Under the pieces are notes generated by a model. That model saw only the letters and a list, made by a program, of their open reading frames with translations, did no database searches and had not been told where the DNA came from. Positions 1 to 8,120 of a stretch of DNA of 34,258 bases are shown here, one piece after another. Location: contig CAIXGW010000328.1 of NCBI GenBank assembly GCA_903919145.1, forward strand, positions 1 to 34,258. The letters run 5' to 3'. The translations under genes were made by a program, and so were the position numbers. This stretch comes from an uncultured Myxococcales bacterium (GTDB lineage: Bacteria > Myxococcota_A > UBA9042). Numbering within the stretch: the first letter of the stretch is position 1; every line of letters begins with the position of its first letter.

Positions 1-2427
1 CGAGTTGGTGCACGCGGCGTTGGCGCTGCAGTCGCCGTTGTTGGTCAGGCACTCGTTGACGTCGGTGCAGGTCTTGCCGTCTCCGCTAAAGCCGGTCTTG
101 CAGGCGCAGCTGAACGAACCTGAGGAGTTGCTGCAAGTGGCGTCGGCACTGCAGCCGCCGTTGTTGGTCAAGCACTCGTTGACGTCATTGCAGGTCTTGC
201 CGTCGCCGCTGAAGCCGGCCTTGCAAGAACAGCTGAAGGAGCCGGCGGTATTGCTGCAGGTGGCGTTGGTGCTGCAGCCGCCGTTGTTGGTCGAGCACTC
301 GTTGACGTCGGTGCAGCCAGTGGCACCGCTGCCCGTGTAGCCCGCCGGGCAGGCGCCGCAGGTGTACGAGCCCACGCTGTTGGTGCAGGTGGTCAGCTTG
401 TCGCAGCCGCCGTTGTTGGTGGCGCACTCGTTGACGTCGCTGCAGCCGGTGGCGCCGCTGCCGCTATAGCCCTTGGGGCAGGCGCCGCAGGTAAAGGAGC
501 CGGCGCTGTTGGTGCAGGTGGTCAGCTTGTCGCAGCCGCCGTTGTTGGTCGAGCACTCGTTGACGTCGGTGCAGCCGGTGGCCCCCGTGCCGGTGTAGCC
601 ACCAGGGCAGGCGCCGCAGGTGAAGGTGCCGGGCTTGTTGGTGCAGGTGGTCAGCTTGTCGCAGCCGCCGTTGTTGGTGCTGCATTCATTGACGTCGGTG
701 CAGCCGGTGGCTCCGGTGCCGGTGTAGCCGCTGGGGCAGGCGCCGCAAGAGAAGGTGCCCGGCTTGTTGGAGCAAACCGTCAGGGCGTCACAGCCGCCGT
801 TGTTGGTCAAGCACTCGTTGACGTCGGTGCAGGTCTTGCCGTCGCCGGTGTAGCCGCTTGGGCACTTGCCACACAGAAAGCTGCCAGGCGTGTTGGTGCA
901 GCTGGTCTGTGCCGCGCAACCGCCGTTGTTGACCAGGCATTCGTTGACGTCGGTGCAGGTGATGCCGTTGCCGGTGTACCCGCTTGGGCAGGCGCCGCAG
1001 GTAAAGCTGCCGGCTGAGTTGGTGCACTTGGCCAGCGGGTGGCAGCCGCCGTTGTTGGTGGCGCACTCGTTGATGTCGGTGCAGGTCACGCCGTTGCCGG
1101 TGTAGCCGGTCTTGCACGCACAGCTGAACGAGCCAGCGGTGTTGCTGCAAGCCGCGTTGGCGCTGCAGCCGCCGTTGTTGGTCAGGCACTCGTTGACGTC
1201 GGTGCAGGTCTTGCCGTCGCCCGTGTAGCCGGTCTTGCAGGCGCAACTGAAGGATCCCGTTGAGTTGCTGCAATTGGCGTTGGCGCTGCAGCCGCCGTTG
1301 TTGGTGGCGCACTCGTTGACATCGGCACAGGTCTTGCCGTCGCCAGAGAAGCCGGCCTTGCAGGCACAGCTGAACGATCCAGAGGTGTTGCTGCAAGTGG
1401 CATTGGTGTTGCAACCGCCGTTGTTGGTCAGGCACTCGTTGATGTCGGTGCAGGTCTTGCCGTCTCCCGCATAGCCCGACCGGCACGCGCAGGAGAAGCT
1501 ACCGACTGAGTTGGTGCACTGCGCATTGACGTTGCAGCCGCCGTTGTTGCTGTCGCACTCGTTGACGTCGGTGCAGGTCTTGCCGTTGCCAGAGAAGCCG
1601 GGCTTGCACGCGCAGGAAGACGAGCCCGGGCTGTTGGTGCACTGGGCGTTGGCGTCGCAGTCGCCGTTGTTGGTCTTGCACTCGTCGACGTCGGTGCAGG
1701 TCTTGCCGTCGCCGCTGTAGCCGGTCTTGCACGCGCAGCTGAACGAGCCCGGCGAGTTGCTGCACAGGCCGTTGGCGCTGCAGCCGCCGTTGTTGTTGGC
1801 GCACTCGTTGACGTCGGTGCAGGTCTTGCCGTCGCCGCTGTAGCCCGCCTTGCACGCGCAAGCGAAGCTGCCCACGCTGTTGGTGCAGGTGGCGTTGGTG
1901 TTGCAGCCGCCGTTGCCCACCGAGCACTCGTTGACGTCGGTGCAGGTCTTGCCGTCGCCGCTGAAGCCGGCTTTGCAGGTGCAGCTGAAGGTGCCGGGGC
2001 TGTTGCCGCACAAGGCGTCGCTGCTGCAGCCGCCGTTGTTGGAGGCACACTCGTTGATGTCGGTGCAGGTCTTGCCGTCGCCGCTGTAGCCGGCCTTGCA
2101 GGCGCAGGTCAGGCTGCCGGGCACGTTGGTGCAAGCGGCGTTGACGTTGCAGCCGCCGTTGCTGACCAAGCACTCGTTGACATCGACACAGGTGTTGCCG
2201 TCGCCGGTAAAGCCGGCCTTGCAGGCGCAAGTGTTGGCTCCCACGGTGTTCTTGCACGCGGCGTTGGGGTCGCAGCCGCCGTTGTTGCTCAGGCACTCGT
2301 CCACGTCTTTGCAGGTCAGGCCGTCGCCGCTGTAGCCCACGTTGCAGGCGCAGTCGGGAGATAGGGTGCCGTTGTTGATGCACAGGGCGTTCTTATCACA
2401 GGGATTGAAGGACTTGCAGACGTCGGC
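1..2427 (-). repeat. Coding tandem array of about 20 EGF-like (cbEGF) units, period about 123 bp
   Basis: Each unit encodes Asp-Val-Asn-Glu-Cys, then Asn-Asn-Gly-Gly-Cys, then a third Cys, Gly-Ser-Phe-x-Cys and a final Gly-Asp-Gly-Lys-Thr-Cys, giving six cysteines per unit. Two subtypes are seen. Type A ends CxCKxGYxGDGKTC. Type B has an extra residue between cysteines (CGxCPxGYTG) and in some units ends GATGC. Type B units form a continuous block at about 310-1040, with type A units on both sides. The first unit (about 2310-2427) is degenerate. The repeats are near-identical at DNA level, which favours unequal recombination. The array continues past position 1. Confidence 0.92.
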
Positions 2428-5400
2428 GCCTTCGCCCTCAACGACACACGGCTCGCTGGTGGCAAAGATCGCAATGCTGCCGTCGCTGCAGCTGACCACG
2501 CAGACAATCTTGGCGCCGGCCTTAAGGATCTTGCCCCCCGGCAGCTTGATCTTGGGCAGATTCAAGCTCAGGGCGGTCTCGCCGACCACCTCTTCATTGT
2601 TGACCCACCACTGCGCAGTGTAGGTCAGCGGGTCGCCGTCCACGTCGCTCTTGGCGGCCGGCACGGCCTGCACCGTCAGCGTGCTCAGCAGGCCGATCTT
2701 GGCCGGCAGGACGGCCTTGAAGTCGGAAGGGGCCGCGTTGCCAATCAGAATCGTGGCCTGACCCGGCAGGCCGGCGGCATAGCCATCGTCGGCAATCGCA
2801 ATCAGTGTCCAGACTTCGCCCTTCTTGGCTACGCCGGGGGCCAGTTCAGAAGCCACAAGGCCGGTGGGCTTGCCGTCTTTGAGCCACTGGAAGCTGTAGG
2901 TCAGCGTCTGGCCCTGATCGACGTCGGTCGCTTTCACCTCGACCACTTGCACGCCGGACTGCACCGTCGCCTGCGCGGGGCCAAGGGTGACCACCGGCGC
3001 ACTGGGCGGGGTGTCGGCGAACACACTGGCGGTCTGCTTGGCCACCACGGAGCCGGCCGCGTCTTTGATCTGGATGGTCCAGCCCTGGGTGCCGGTGAGC
3101 AGGCTGCCGCTCAGGTCTACCTTGCCATTGGTCACTTGGCCCGACGCCAACACTTTGCCATCGGCGTCGATCAGCTGGGCAACCAGCGGGCCCTGGGCAC
3201 CGCTGCCAACGTTGACACTGACTTGGACCTGGGTTGCCTCTCCGGCGATGCCGACGCTGGGGAAATTGGCGCTCATGCAGACCACGCCATTGCCGACCAG
3301 CGGCGACTTGCACTCGCACTTGGGAGCGAAGCTGCCATTCTCGGTGCACTGGGTGGCCACGGCACAGGGGCTGTTCTTGGAGCCGCAGATCAAGTCGCTG
3401 TCGACCACTGCTACGGTCACGGGCAGCGAGCTGACCTGCGAAGCGCCGTCGGTCGCGGTCGCCACCACAGAGATCACCGACCCGACCTGGATTTTGGCGC
3501 CGGCCTTGGCCAGATCCTGCACTGAGGCGATGGAGCCCGTGACGCCGCTGACGACCACGCCGTCGACCTTCCACGTCAGCGTGGTGGTGACCGGCTCGCC
3601 GTCTGAGTCCACGGCCTGTGGCTCGGCAATGGTCACCTTGACGGTGCCAAGCAAGCCCACCTGTGCCGAGTCAACGCTCAGGACGGGCGTCTTGGGCGGC
3701 GCGTTGCCAATGGTCACCACCGCGGTGCCGGCCGGGCCGGGCTCTACGCCGTCACTTGGGGTCGCCGAGACCTGCCACTGCTCGCCCTTCTTGGCGATGC
3801 CGGCGGGGACGGTGTCGCCCGTGTAGACCGTAGCCTTGCCGTTGACGGTCCAGGCATATGCATAGGTAATGGGCTGCGACAGAGCAGAGTCGACATCCTG
3901 CGAGGGGCCGGTGATCTTGGCGACCAGAGCCTCGCCGGCCTGGGCCGGGCTGGGCTGGATGGCCACCTCTGGCGCCGTCGGCGGGGTGTTGAGGTAGACG
4001 TCCGAGGTCCAGCTGCCGATGATTTTGCCGTCTTTCTTGACGACCACGGTCAGGTGGTTGACGCCAGGGGTGGCCGGCTTGGCTTGGACGACCTGGCCGC
4101 TGCTGATGCTGGGGAAGCTGGCGGAGCCGACGATCTTGCCGGTCTCATCGGTGACTTCGACGTCAAACGGGCCCACAGCCTCGGTGCCGTCGCTGGTCAG
4201 GCCCACCGCGGTGGTCGCCGTAGAGGCCACTACCGGGGTGCTGTCTTGGGGCAGCCCCGAAATGGTCAGGCAGATGATGCCGTTGCCCAGGGTCTGCTTG
4301 TCGCAGCTCAGGTCGGGGGCGGTCGTGCCGTTCTCAGTGCAAATGACGTGCGGCAGCAGAGTCAGGGTTGCGCAAGCCGTGCCTTGACCCACGGTGACCT
4401 TGCTTTCTGCAGAGCTGGCAGTCGCTTGGCCATCGCTGACCTTCTGCGACACACCGACTACAGCGCCCACCGCGATGGGCTTGCCCAGGGCGGCAGCCAA
4501 CTGGGCTACGCTGGCGGTTGGGCCGGTAATGCCCTTGACTTCCTGTCCGTCGACCGTCCAAACCCAGGTCAGGGTCAGGGCGTCGCCGTCGATGTCGGTG
4601 GCGGGGCCAGCTTCCGTAGCGGTAATCGAGCCTTCTAGCCCAACCGTTGCGGCCAGTGGCGCCAGGGCGGCCGGCTCTGGAGCGGCGTTGCCCACGGTGA
4701 TGCTGACGGTGGTAGGGGCACTTTGGCCCACGCCATCGCTGGCGACTACCGTTACCGACCACACCTCGCCCTTCTTGGCTTTGCCGACTGGCAGGTTGGC
4801 GCCGGTGTCGCCGGTTGGTTGGCCGTCTTTGGTCCACACATAGCTGTAGGTCACGGCTTGGCCGTCGGCGTCGGTCGAGGGGGTGTCGATCTTGGCCTGC
4901 AGACCGTCTTTGGCACTGGCCGGCTGCGGCTGAATCGACACGCCGGGCGCCGTGGGCAGGGCGTTGACTTGGAACACGATGTCGGCCGTGGCCACCACTG
5001 CGCCGGTCGCCTTGTTCTTGACGGTCAGCTTCCACTTGTGGGTACCGGGCTTGGCCGGTGCGGGCAGATCAGACGCGATGTTGTTGGTGTCGGTGACATC
5101 GCCGCTGGCCACCACTGCGCCGTCGTCATCGGTCACGCTGTACTCTAGCGCGGCCGCCTCGGCAGGGGTCAGTTTCGCGCGAATCTTCAGCGTTGCGTTG
5201 GGGTTGACCACAGCGGTGGGCAGCGGCTCGGTGATTTCCAGCTTGGCTGCGGCCGCGGTGTCGGCTGCATCGCTTGGCTGGCCGTCTGGTTGGATGTCGG
5301 GCACAGAGGCGTCGCCGGTGACCTCTTGGGCATCGCTGAGGGCGCTGTCTCCCAGCAAGCCGTCAAGGCCGTTGCCGCTGTCGGCGGCGGCAGAGGCCGA

Positions 5401-5499
5401 GTCACCGGCATCGTCGTGCACGCCGTCGCCGCACCCAGGGGCCACGGAGGCAGTCAATAGAGCAAGGACGACCCACACAGACCAACAACGGCTACGCAT
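1..5499 (-). CDS. Giant secreted lipoprotein with Ig/PKD-like super-repeats and an EGF-like array (C-terminus outside window)
   Basis: An open frame of 1833 codons runs from ATG at 5499 through position 1 with no stop, so the C-terminus is missing. A GAGGT ribosome site lies about 8 nt upstream. The N-terminus (MRSRCW, hydrophobic stretch, then APGC at residues 20-23) looks like a lipoprotein signal with an atypical lipobox, followed by an Asp/Ala/Gly-rich linker to about residue 85. Residues about 87-1057 form three super-repeats of Ig-like and PKD-like beta domains, each ending in a short Cys-rich EGF-like unit. From about residue 1026 onward come roughly 20 EGF-like units of about 41 residues with the calcium-binding pattern Asp-Val-Asn-Glu-Cys. 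Known EGF/PKD architectures suggest a surface adhesin or matrix protein exposed on the outer membrane; that role is inferred. It lies downstream of a sigma/anti-sigma pair on the same strand, with its own candidate promoter. Confidence 0.9.
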   Translation of the reverse strand, partial: MRSRCWSVWVVLALLTASVAPGCGDGVHDDAGDSASAAADSGNGLDGLLGDSALSDAQEVTGDASVPDIQPDGQPSDAADTAAAAKLEITEPLPTAVVNPNATLKIRAKLTPAEAAALEYSVTDDDGAVVASGDVTDTNNIASDLPAPAKPGTHKWKLTVKNKATGAVVATADIVFQVNALPTAPGVSIQPQPASAKDGLQAKIDTPSTDADGQAVTYSYVWTKDGQPTGDTGANLPVGKAKKGEVWSVTVVASDGVGQSAPTTVSITVGNAAPEPAALAPLAATVGLEGSITATEAGPATDIDGDALTLTWVWTVDGQEVKGITGPTASVAQLAAALGKPIAVGAVVGVSQKVSDGQATASSAESKVTVGQGTACATLTLLPHVICTENGTTAPDLSCDKQTLGNGIICLTISGLPQDSTPVVASTATTAVGLTSDGTEAVGPFDVEVTDETGKIVGSASFPSISSGQVVQAKPATPGVNHLTVVVKKDGKIIGSWTSDVYLNTPPTAPEVAIQPSPAQAGEALVAKITGPSQDVDSALSQPITYAYAWTVNGKATVYTGDTVPAGIAKKGEQWQVSATPSDGVEPGPAGTAVVTIGNAPPKTPVLSVDSAQVGLLGTVKVTIAEPQAVDSDGEPVTTTLTWKVDGVVVSGVTGSIASVQDLAKAGAKIQVGSVISVVATATDGASQVSSLPVTVAVVDSDLICGSKNSPCAVATQCTENGSFAPKCECKSPLVGNGVVCMSANFPSVGIAGEATQVQVSVNVGSGAQGPLVAQLIDADGKVLASGQVTNGKVDLSGSLLTGTQGWTIQIKDAAGSVVAKQTASVFADTPPSAPVVTLGPAQATVQSGVQVVEVKATDVDQGQTLTYSFQWLKDGKPTGLVASELAPGVAKKGEVWTLIAIADDGYAAGLPGQATILIGNAAPSDFKAVLPAKIGLLSTLTVQAVPAAKSDVDGDPLTYTAQWWVNNEEVVGETALSLNLPKIKLPGGKILKAGAKIVCVVSCSDGSIAIFATSEPCVVEGEGADVCKSFNPCDKNALCINNGTLSPDCACNVGYSGDGLTCKDVDECLSNNGGCDPNAACKNTVGANTCACKAGFTGDGNTCVDVNECLVSNGGCNVNAACTNVPGSLTCACKAGYSGDGKTCTDINECASNNGGCSSDALCGNSPGTFSCTCKAGFSGDGKTCTDVNECSVGNGGCNTNATCTNSVGSFACACKAGYSGDGKTCTDVNECANNNGGCSANGLCSNSPGSFSCACKTGYSGDGKTCTDVDECKTNNGDCDANAQCTNSPGSSSCACKPGFSGNGKTCTDVNECDSNNGGCNVNAQCTNSVGSFSCACRSGYAGDGKTCTDINECLTNNGGCNTNATCSNTSGSFSCACKAGFSGDGKTCADVNECATNNGGCSANANCSNSTGSFSCACKTGYTGDGKTCTDVNECLTNNGGCSANAACSNTAGSFSCACKTGYTGNGVTCTDINECATNNGGCHPLAKCTNSAGSFTCGACPSGYTGNGITCTDVNECLVNNGGCAAQTSCTNTPGSFLCGKCPSGYTGDGKTCTDVNECLTNNGGCDALTVCSNKPGTFSCGACPSGYTGTGATGCTDVNECSTNNGGCDKLTTCTNKPGTFTCGACPGGYTGTGATGCTDVNECSTNNGGCDKLTTCTNSAGSFTCGACPKGYSGSGATGCSDVNECATNNGGCDKLTTCTNSVGSYTCGACPAGYTGSGATGCTDVNECSTNNGGCSTNATCSNTAGSFSCSCKAGFSGDGKTCNDVNECLTNNGGCSADATCSNSSGSFSCACKTGFSGDGKTCTDVNECLTNNGDCSANAACTNS
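2329..5240 (-). repeat. Three divergent coding super-repeats (about 310-330 codons each) in the giant lipoprotein
   Basis: Approximate copies are 5240-4262, 4261-3262 and 3261-2329. Each begins with an Ig-like beta domain. Next comes a segment starting Pro-Pro-(T/S)-Ala-Pro with the shared block Ala-Lys-Lys-Gly-Glu and the phrase Gly-Asn-Ala-Ala-Pro, then a second PKD-like domain containing Asp-x-Asp-Gly. Each closes with a short EGF-like unit containing Gly-(N/D)-Gly and two or more Cys pairs. The third copy's EGF unit is the first of the long EGF array. Boundaries are estimated by eye from the translated sequence. Confidence 0.75.
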
Positions 5500-5574
5500 C
5501 ACAGCTACCTCAGGGCAAGGGATGGGGGCACCCCACAAGCCGCGCATTGTAGACGGATGTTGCGTGAACTGTGA

Positions 5575-5603
5575 ACTATATACGCAAAGTTTGCGCTATT
5601 TAT
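5575..5603 (-). promoter_or_regulatory. Candidate promoter and operator of the giant lipoprotein gene
   Basis: On the minus strand a TATAGT -10-like hexamer (5580-5575) is preceded by a perfect inverted repeat, CGCAAA-g-TTTGCG (plus positions 5583-5595). The repeat lies in the expected spacer, where a repressor site would sit. The -35 region (about 5603-5598, ATAAAT) is poor, so an activator or alternative sigma factor may be needed. A 7-bp direct repeat (GTGAACT twice, 5564-5577) overlaps the -10. The start codon is about 75 nt downstream. Confidence 0.35.
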
Positions 5604-5664
5604 GACGGCGGTGGGGCCAGGGGCCATGGCGAAGCCCGGAAATCATTGAGGCCCCAGCCACGGG

Positions 5665-6309
5665 TCACAGCCACTCCAGCGCGGCGCCGTCCAAGGGTGA
5701 CGCGTCCACGCCGTGCAGACTGTCCAATTGTCCAGCAAGATCATTGGTTAGAGGGTCATCTTCCTCCGCCGACAGGCCCAGCCACTGGCTTTGATCGCCG
5801 GCCTGCTCGTCGGCCAAACCGGGCAGGGCGCTGGCCAACGCATCGTCGCCGCCGTCCGCGGCTGGCAGCGCAGAAGCGAGAGGAGCCGTTGGCTGAGCGA
5901 CAGCCTGAAAACCCTCATACGTGGCTGCCGCGGCCGCGATCGGAGGCGCGCTGGCCCGGGTGCCGCCGTCGGTCCACCACCGGGCACCGACCACCCCCAG
6001 CAGCGCCGCCGCCGCAGCCACCAGGCCCAACACGCGCGGTTGGCGCAGCCGCCTAGGCACAGAGGCCCACCCAGAAGCGACCTTCTGGCGTCCGCTGGCC
6101 AACCCAGCGGCATGGTGGATCAGGCGTCGCTGGGTCAGTTCGTCCAGTTGCGGCGCCGTCTGATCAAAAAGGGATTGGGTGGCAGCCTGTTCTGTGAGGT
6201 CGTGGGCGTGGGCCACCAGGAGCTGCCGGCTCTGCAGGTCCAGCTTGGCCGCGGTGGCAGCAAACGCGGTCTGCAGGTCGTCGTCTTCGTCGTCGCGTGG
6301 ATCGGTCAT
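5665..6309 (-). CDS. Membrane-anchored candidate anti-sigma factor
   Basis: A 214-residue protein whose ATG overlaps the stop of the sigma factor gene (ATGA at 6309-6306). A strong AAGGAG ribosome site confirms this start over a longer upstream frame. The N-terminal 90 residues are charged and helical, with a very acidic start (Asp/Glu run at residues 4-11) and no Cys, so this is not a classic zinc-binding anti-sigma domain. One membrane segment lies at about residues 93-109, followed by two Trp. The remaining 100 residues are Ala/Pro/Asp-rich and would be periplasmic. Gene order, overlap and single-span topology are the grounds for the anti-sigma call; no family motif is recognised. It may hold the upstream sigma factor at the inner membrane. 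Confidence 0.6.
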   Translation of the reverse strand: MTDPRDDEDDDLQTAFAATAAKLDLQSRQLLVAHAHDLTEQAATQSLFDQTAPQLDELTQRRLIHHAAGLASGRQKVASGWASVPRRLRQPRVLGLVAAAAALLGVVGARWWTDGGTRASAPPIAAAAATYEGFQAVAQPTAPLASALPAADGGDDALASALPGLADEQAGDQSQWLGLSAEEDDPLTNDLAGQLDSLHGVDASPLDGAALEWL

Positions 6310-6878
6310 GGCAGCTCCTTGGCGGTGTCGCCGAGGGCCTGGCGCAGGGCCTTGGTTGCCTCGCACACCAGCTGACGCACGGCGGCATCTGAAATTCCCA
6401 TCAGGGCGGCGATTTCGCTGTGCTGCAGCCCGCCGTCAAAGCGCAAAAGCGCCGCCTCTCTGCGCTTGTCGGTCAGGCCGGCCAGCGCCGCATCCAGCTT
6501 CTGGGCCAGGAGCCGAGCCTGCAGCGCCGCTTCTGGACCCGCGGGCCCCTCCGGCTGCGCCGAGCCCAGATCCCGCAGGTTGCGGCGCCGCTCAGATCGG
6601 GCCAGCGTGGCCGCACAGCGCATGGCCATCGCACACAGCCAGCCGCGCAGAGATGACCCCACCTGATAGCGGGCAAGGTCGCGGTGGGCCAAGGTCAGCG
6701 CCTCTTGCACGGCCTCTTCGGCCAGCGCCCGGTCGCCCACACAGCGCATCGCCAAGCGAAAGCAGCGGTCCAGGTGCGGCGCGACCAATTCCGCAAAGGC
6801 CCGACCGTCGCCGCGCAGGGCCCTGTGGACCAGGGCTGCCTCCAACGGCGGATCGACGGGGTGCGGGTCGTGGTCCAT
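6306..6878 (-). CDS. ECF-type RNA polymerase sigma factor
   Basis: A 190-residue sigma-70 family protein. Region 2 spans about residues 14-95, with the helical segment around Phe28-Ala29-Glu30, the Glu-Glu-Ala-Val-Gln-Glu-Ala motif near residues 54-60, and Ser-Ser-Leu-Arg-Gly-Trp-Leu at 75-81. Region 4 covers about residues 130-185, with the helix-turn-helix segment His-Ser-Glu-Ile-Ala-Ala-Leu-Met-Gly-Ile-Ser. The start at 6878 gives normal ECF length; an in-frame alternative at 6932 would add 18 unconserved residues. A perfect 12-bp palindrome sits just upstream. It overlaps the candidate anti-sigma gene by 4 nt and precedes the giant lipoprotein gene, a possible regulon member. Confidence 0.85.
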   Translation of the reverse strand: MDHDPHPVDPPLEAALVHRALRGDGRAFAELVAPHLDRCFRLAMRCVGDRALAEEAVQEALTLAHRDLARYQVGSSLRGWLCAMAMRCAATLARSERRRNLRDLGSAQPEGPAGPEAALQARLLAQKLDAALAGLTDKRREAALLRFDGGLQHSEIAALMGISDAAVRQLVCEATKALRQALGDTAKELP

Positions 6879-6891
6879 GGCCTGTCTTGCT

Positions 6892-6903
6892 GGCGACGTC
6901 GCC
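6892..6903. promoter_or_regulatory. Perfect 12-bp palindrome upstream of the sigma factor gene
   Basis: GGCGACGTCGCC reads identically on both strands and ends 13 nt before the sigma factor start codon. It lies between the mannosyltransferase stop (6954) and the sigma gene. It could be an operator or a translation-blocking hairpin, although no loop is available. No regulator can be named. Confidence 0.3.
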
Positions 6904-6953
6904 TGTCTGGACCAATGCCGCCGCTGGCCCAAGTGTGAGAGCGACAGCAGCGC

Positions 6954-8111
6954 TTAGGTCACGTGCATCCAATGGCTGAAATCCCAGGTGAACCAAAGGC
7001 AGGTCGCACCGCTGACGACCAGCGCCGGCTTGAAGCCGCGTTCGCCAAGCGCCATCGCCGCAGCGGCAAAAGCCGGAAACAGCACTGCGGTATAGCGTCC
7101 GGCCGCATTGAAGCCGGTCGAGGCCACCAGCGCCACAGAGACCGCCACCAGCGCCACCATGCCCCAGCTCAGCCGCCGCCGCGCCCAGACAACCAGGGCC
7201 AGCGCGCCAAAAAGCACCAGCACATACATCAGGTTTTGGAAGCGCAGCGCCAAGGGATCGTGGTCGTGGCGAATCGAGTTGAGGACGTCAATGAGGCGAG
7301 AGAGCCCCGGCCTCTTGTCCCACACTGTCGTGTACGTCTTGAGGAACAGCAGGGGTTCGCCGAATTGCAGCTTGAAGTAGGCAAACAGCCCCAGCACTGG
7401 CAATGGGCTGATCACAAAGGCCAAGCCATCGCGGCGCCACTTCTGCCAGTCCAGGCGCGCCACCGAGGCAAATTCGACCAGCAGCGCCAGGCCCAGCACC
7501 GCACCGGTCACCCGGGTGAGACCGGCCAGACCCACCAACGCCGCTGCCCCCCACCAGCGCTGCTCGCGAGCCAGCACAAAGGCCCACACGCTCAGGGCCA
7601 GAAACAGCGACTCGGTGTAGACAGCTGAAAAAAATAGTGAAAACGGAAAAAAAGCCATCAGCCACAGCGTCCGGCCGGTCACTTGCGGGCCCCAGCTGGC
7701 GTTGCCCAGTCGCGCCAGGCCAACCAGGGCCGCATAGAACAGCGCCAGCGACCAGCCCATGCCTGCGGCGTAAAAGGCCCTCTCCGGGCTCATCGCCAGC
7801 CGCAGTGGCAGAGAAAGGGCCAGCGTGGTCCAGGCATACAGCGGAAAGAAGTTGACGTTGCAGGCCTGGCCGGGAATCCACGAGTAGCCGTCCAGGGCCA
7901 CGCTGGCGTACCAGCCTGAGTCCCAGCGCGCCCAGCCATCCAGCGCCAGCAGGTCGGCAAACTGGCGCCAGTGGTCGGGGGAGGGCTCTGGTGCCACCAG
8001 CGACAGGCCGATCCACGCAATGGCAAACAGCGCCAGTCGGCTGATCAACCACGGCGCAGCAGCCTGCCGCCAGGGCAGGGGCTGGGCATGCAATTGGCGG
8101 GGCTGCTGCAT
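6954..8111 (-). CDS. PIG-V-like mannosyltransferase, polytopic membrane GT-C glycosyltransferase
   Basis: A 385-residue protein with about nine or ten hydrophobic segments. It carries the two hallmarks of the PIG-V/COG5542 family: Trp-Asp-Ser-Gly-Trp-Tyr (residues 63-68) in the first extracytoplasmic loop, where the acidic residue is expected to be catalytic in GT-C enzymes, and Phe-Phe-Pro-Phe-Ser through Tyr-Thr-Glu-Ser-Leu-Phe (residues 154-170). In eukaryotes PIG-V adds the second mannose to GPI. Bacterial relatives use polyprenyl-phosphate sugars for envelope glycans; the substrate here is unknown. It starts 9 nt after the phosphofructokinase stop with no strong ribosome site, so translational coupling is likely. 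Confidence 0.8.
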   Translation of the reverse strand: MQQPRQLHAQPLPWRQAAAPWLISRLALFAIAWIGLSLVAPEPSPDHWRQFADLLALDGWARWDSGWYASVALDGYSWIPGQACNVNFFPLYAWTTLALSLPLRLAMSPERAFYAAGMGWSLALFYAALVGLARLGNASWGPQVTGRTLWLMAFFPFSLFFSAVYTESLFLALSVWAFVLAREQRWWGAAALVGLAGLTRVTGAVLGLALLVEFASVARLDWQKWRRDGLAFVISPLPVLGLFAYFKLQFGEPLLFLKTYTTVWDKRPGLSRLIDVLNSIRHDHDPLALRFQNLMYVLVLFGALALVVWARRRLSWGMVALVAVSVALVASTGFNAAGRYTAVLFPAFAAAAMALGERGFKPALVVSGATCLWFTWDFSHWMHVT

Positions 8112-8120
8112 GCCGTGGGG

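Noticed and set aside
1..2427. Several long frames on both strands in the repeat region, encoding Arg/Gln-rich or Ala/Pro/Thr-rich proteins
   Set aside because: They are shadows of the EGF-like reading frame caused by the 123-bp (multiple of three) repeat. Only one frame has the Cys pattern, and it continues into the signal peptide at 5499.
1..2427. CRISPR or other non-coding repeat array
   Set aside because: The period of about 123 bp keeps codon phase and encodes EGF-like domains; there are no unique spacers.
6879..6932. Longer sigma factor start at 6932
   Set aside because: It adds 18 Arg/Gln/Ala-rich residues not typical of ECF sigma factors. The ATG at 6878 gives the normal length.
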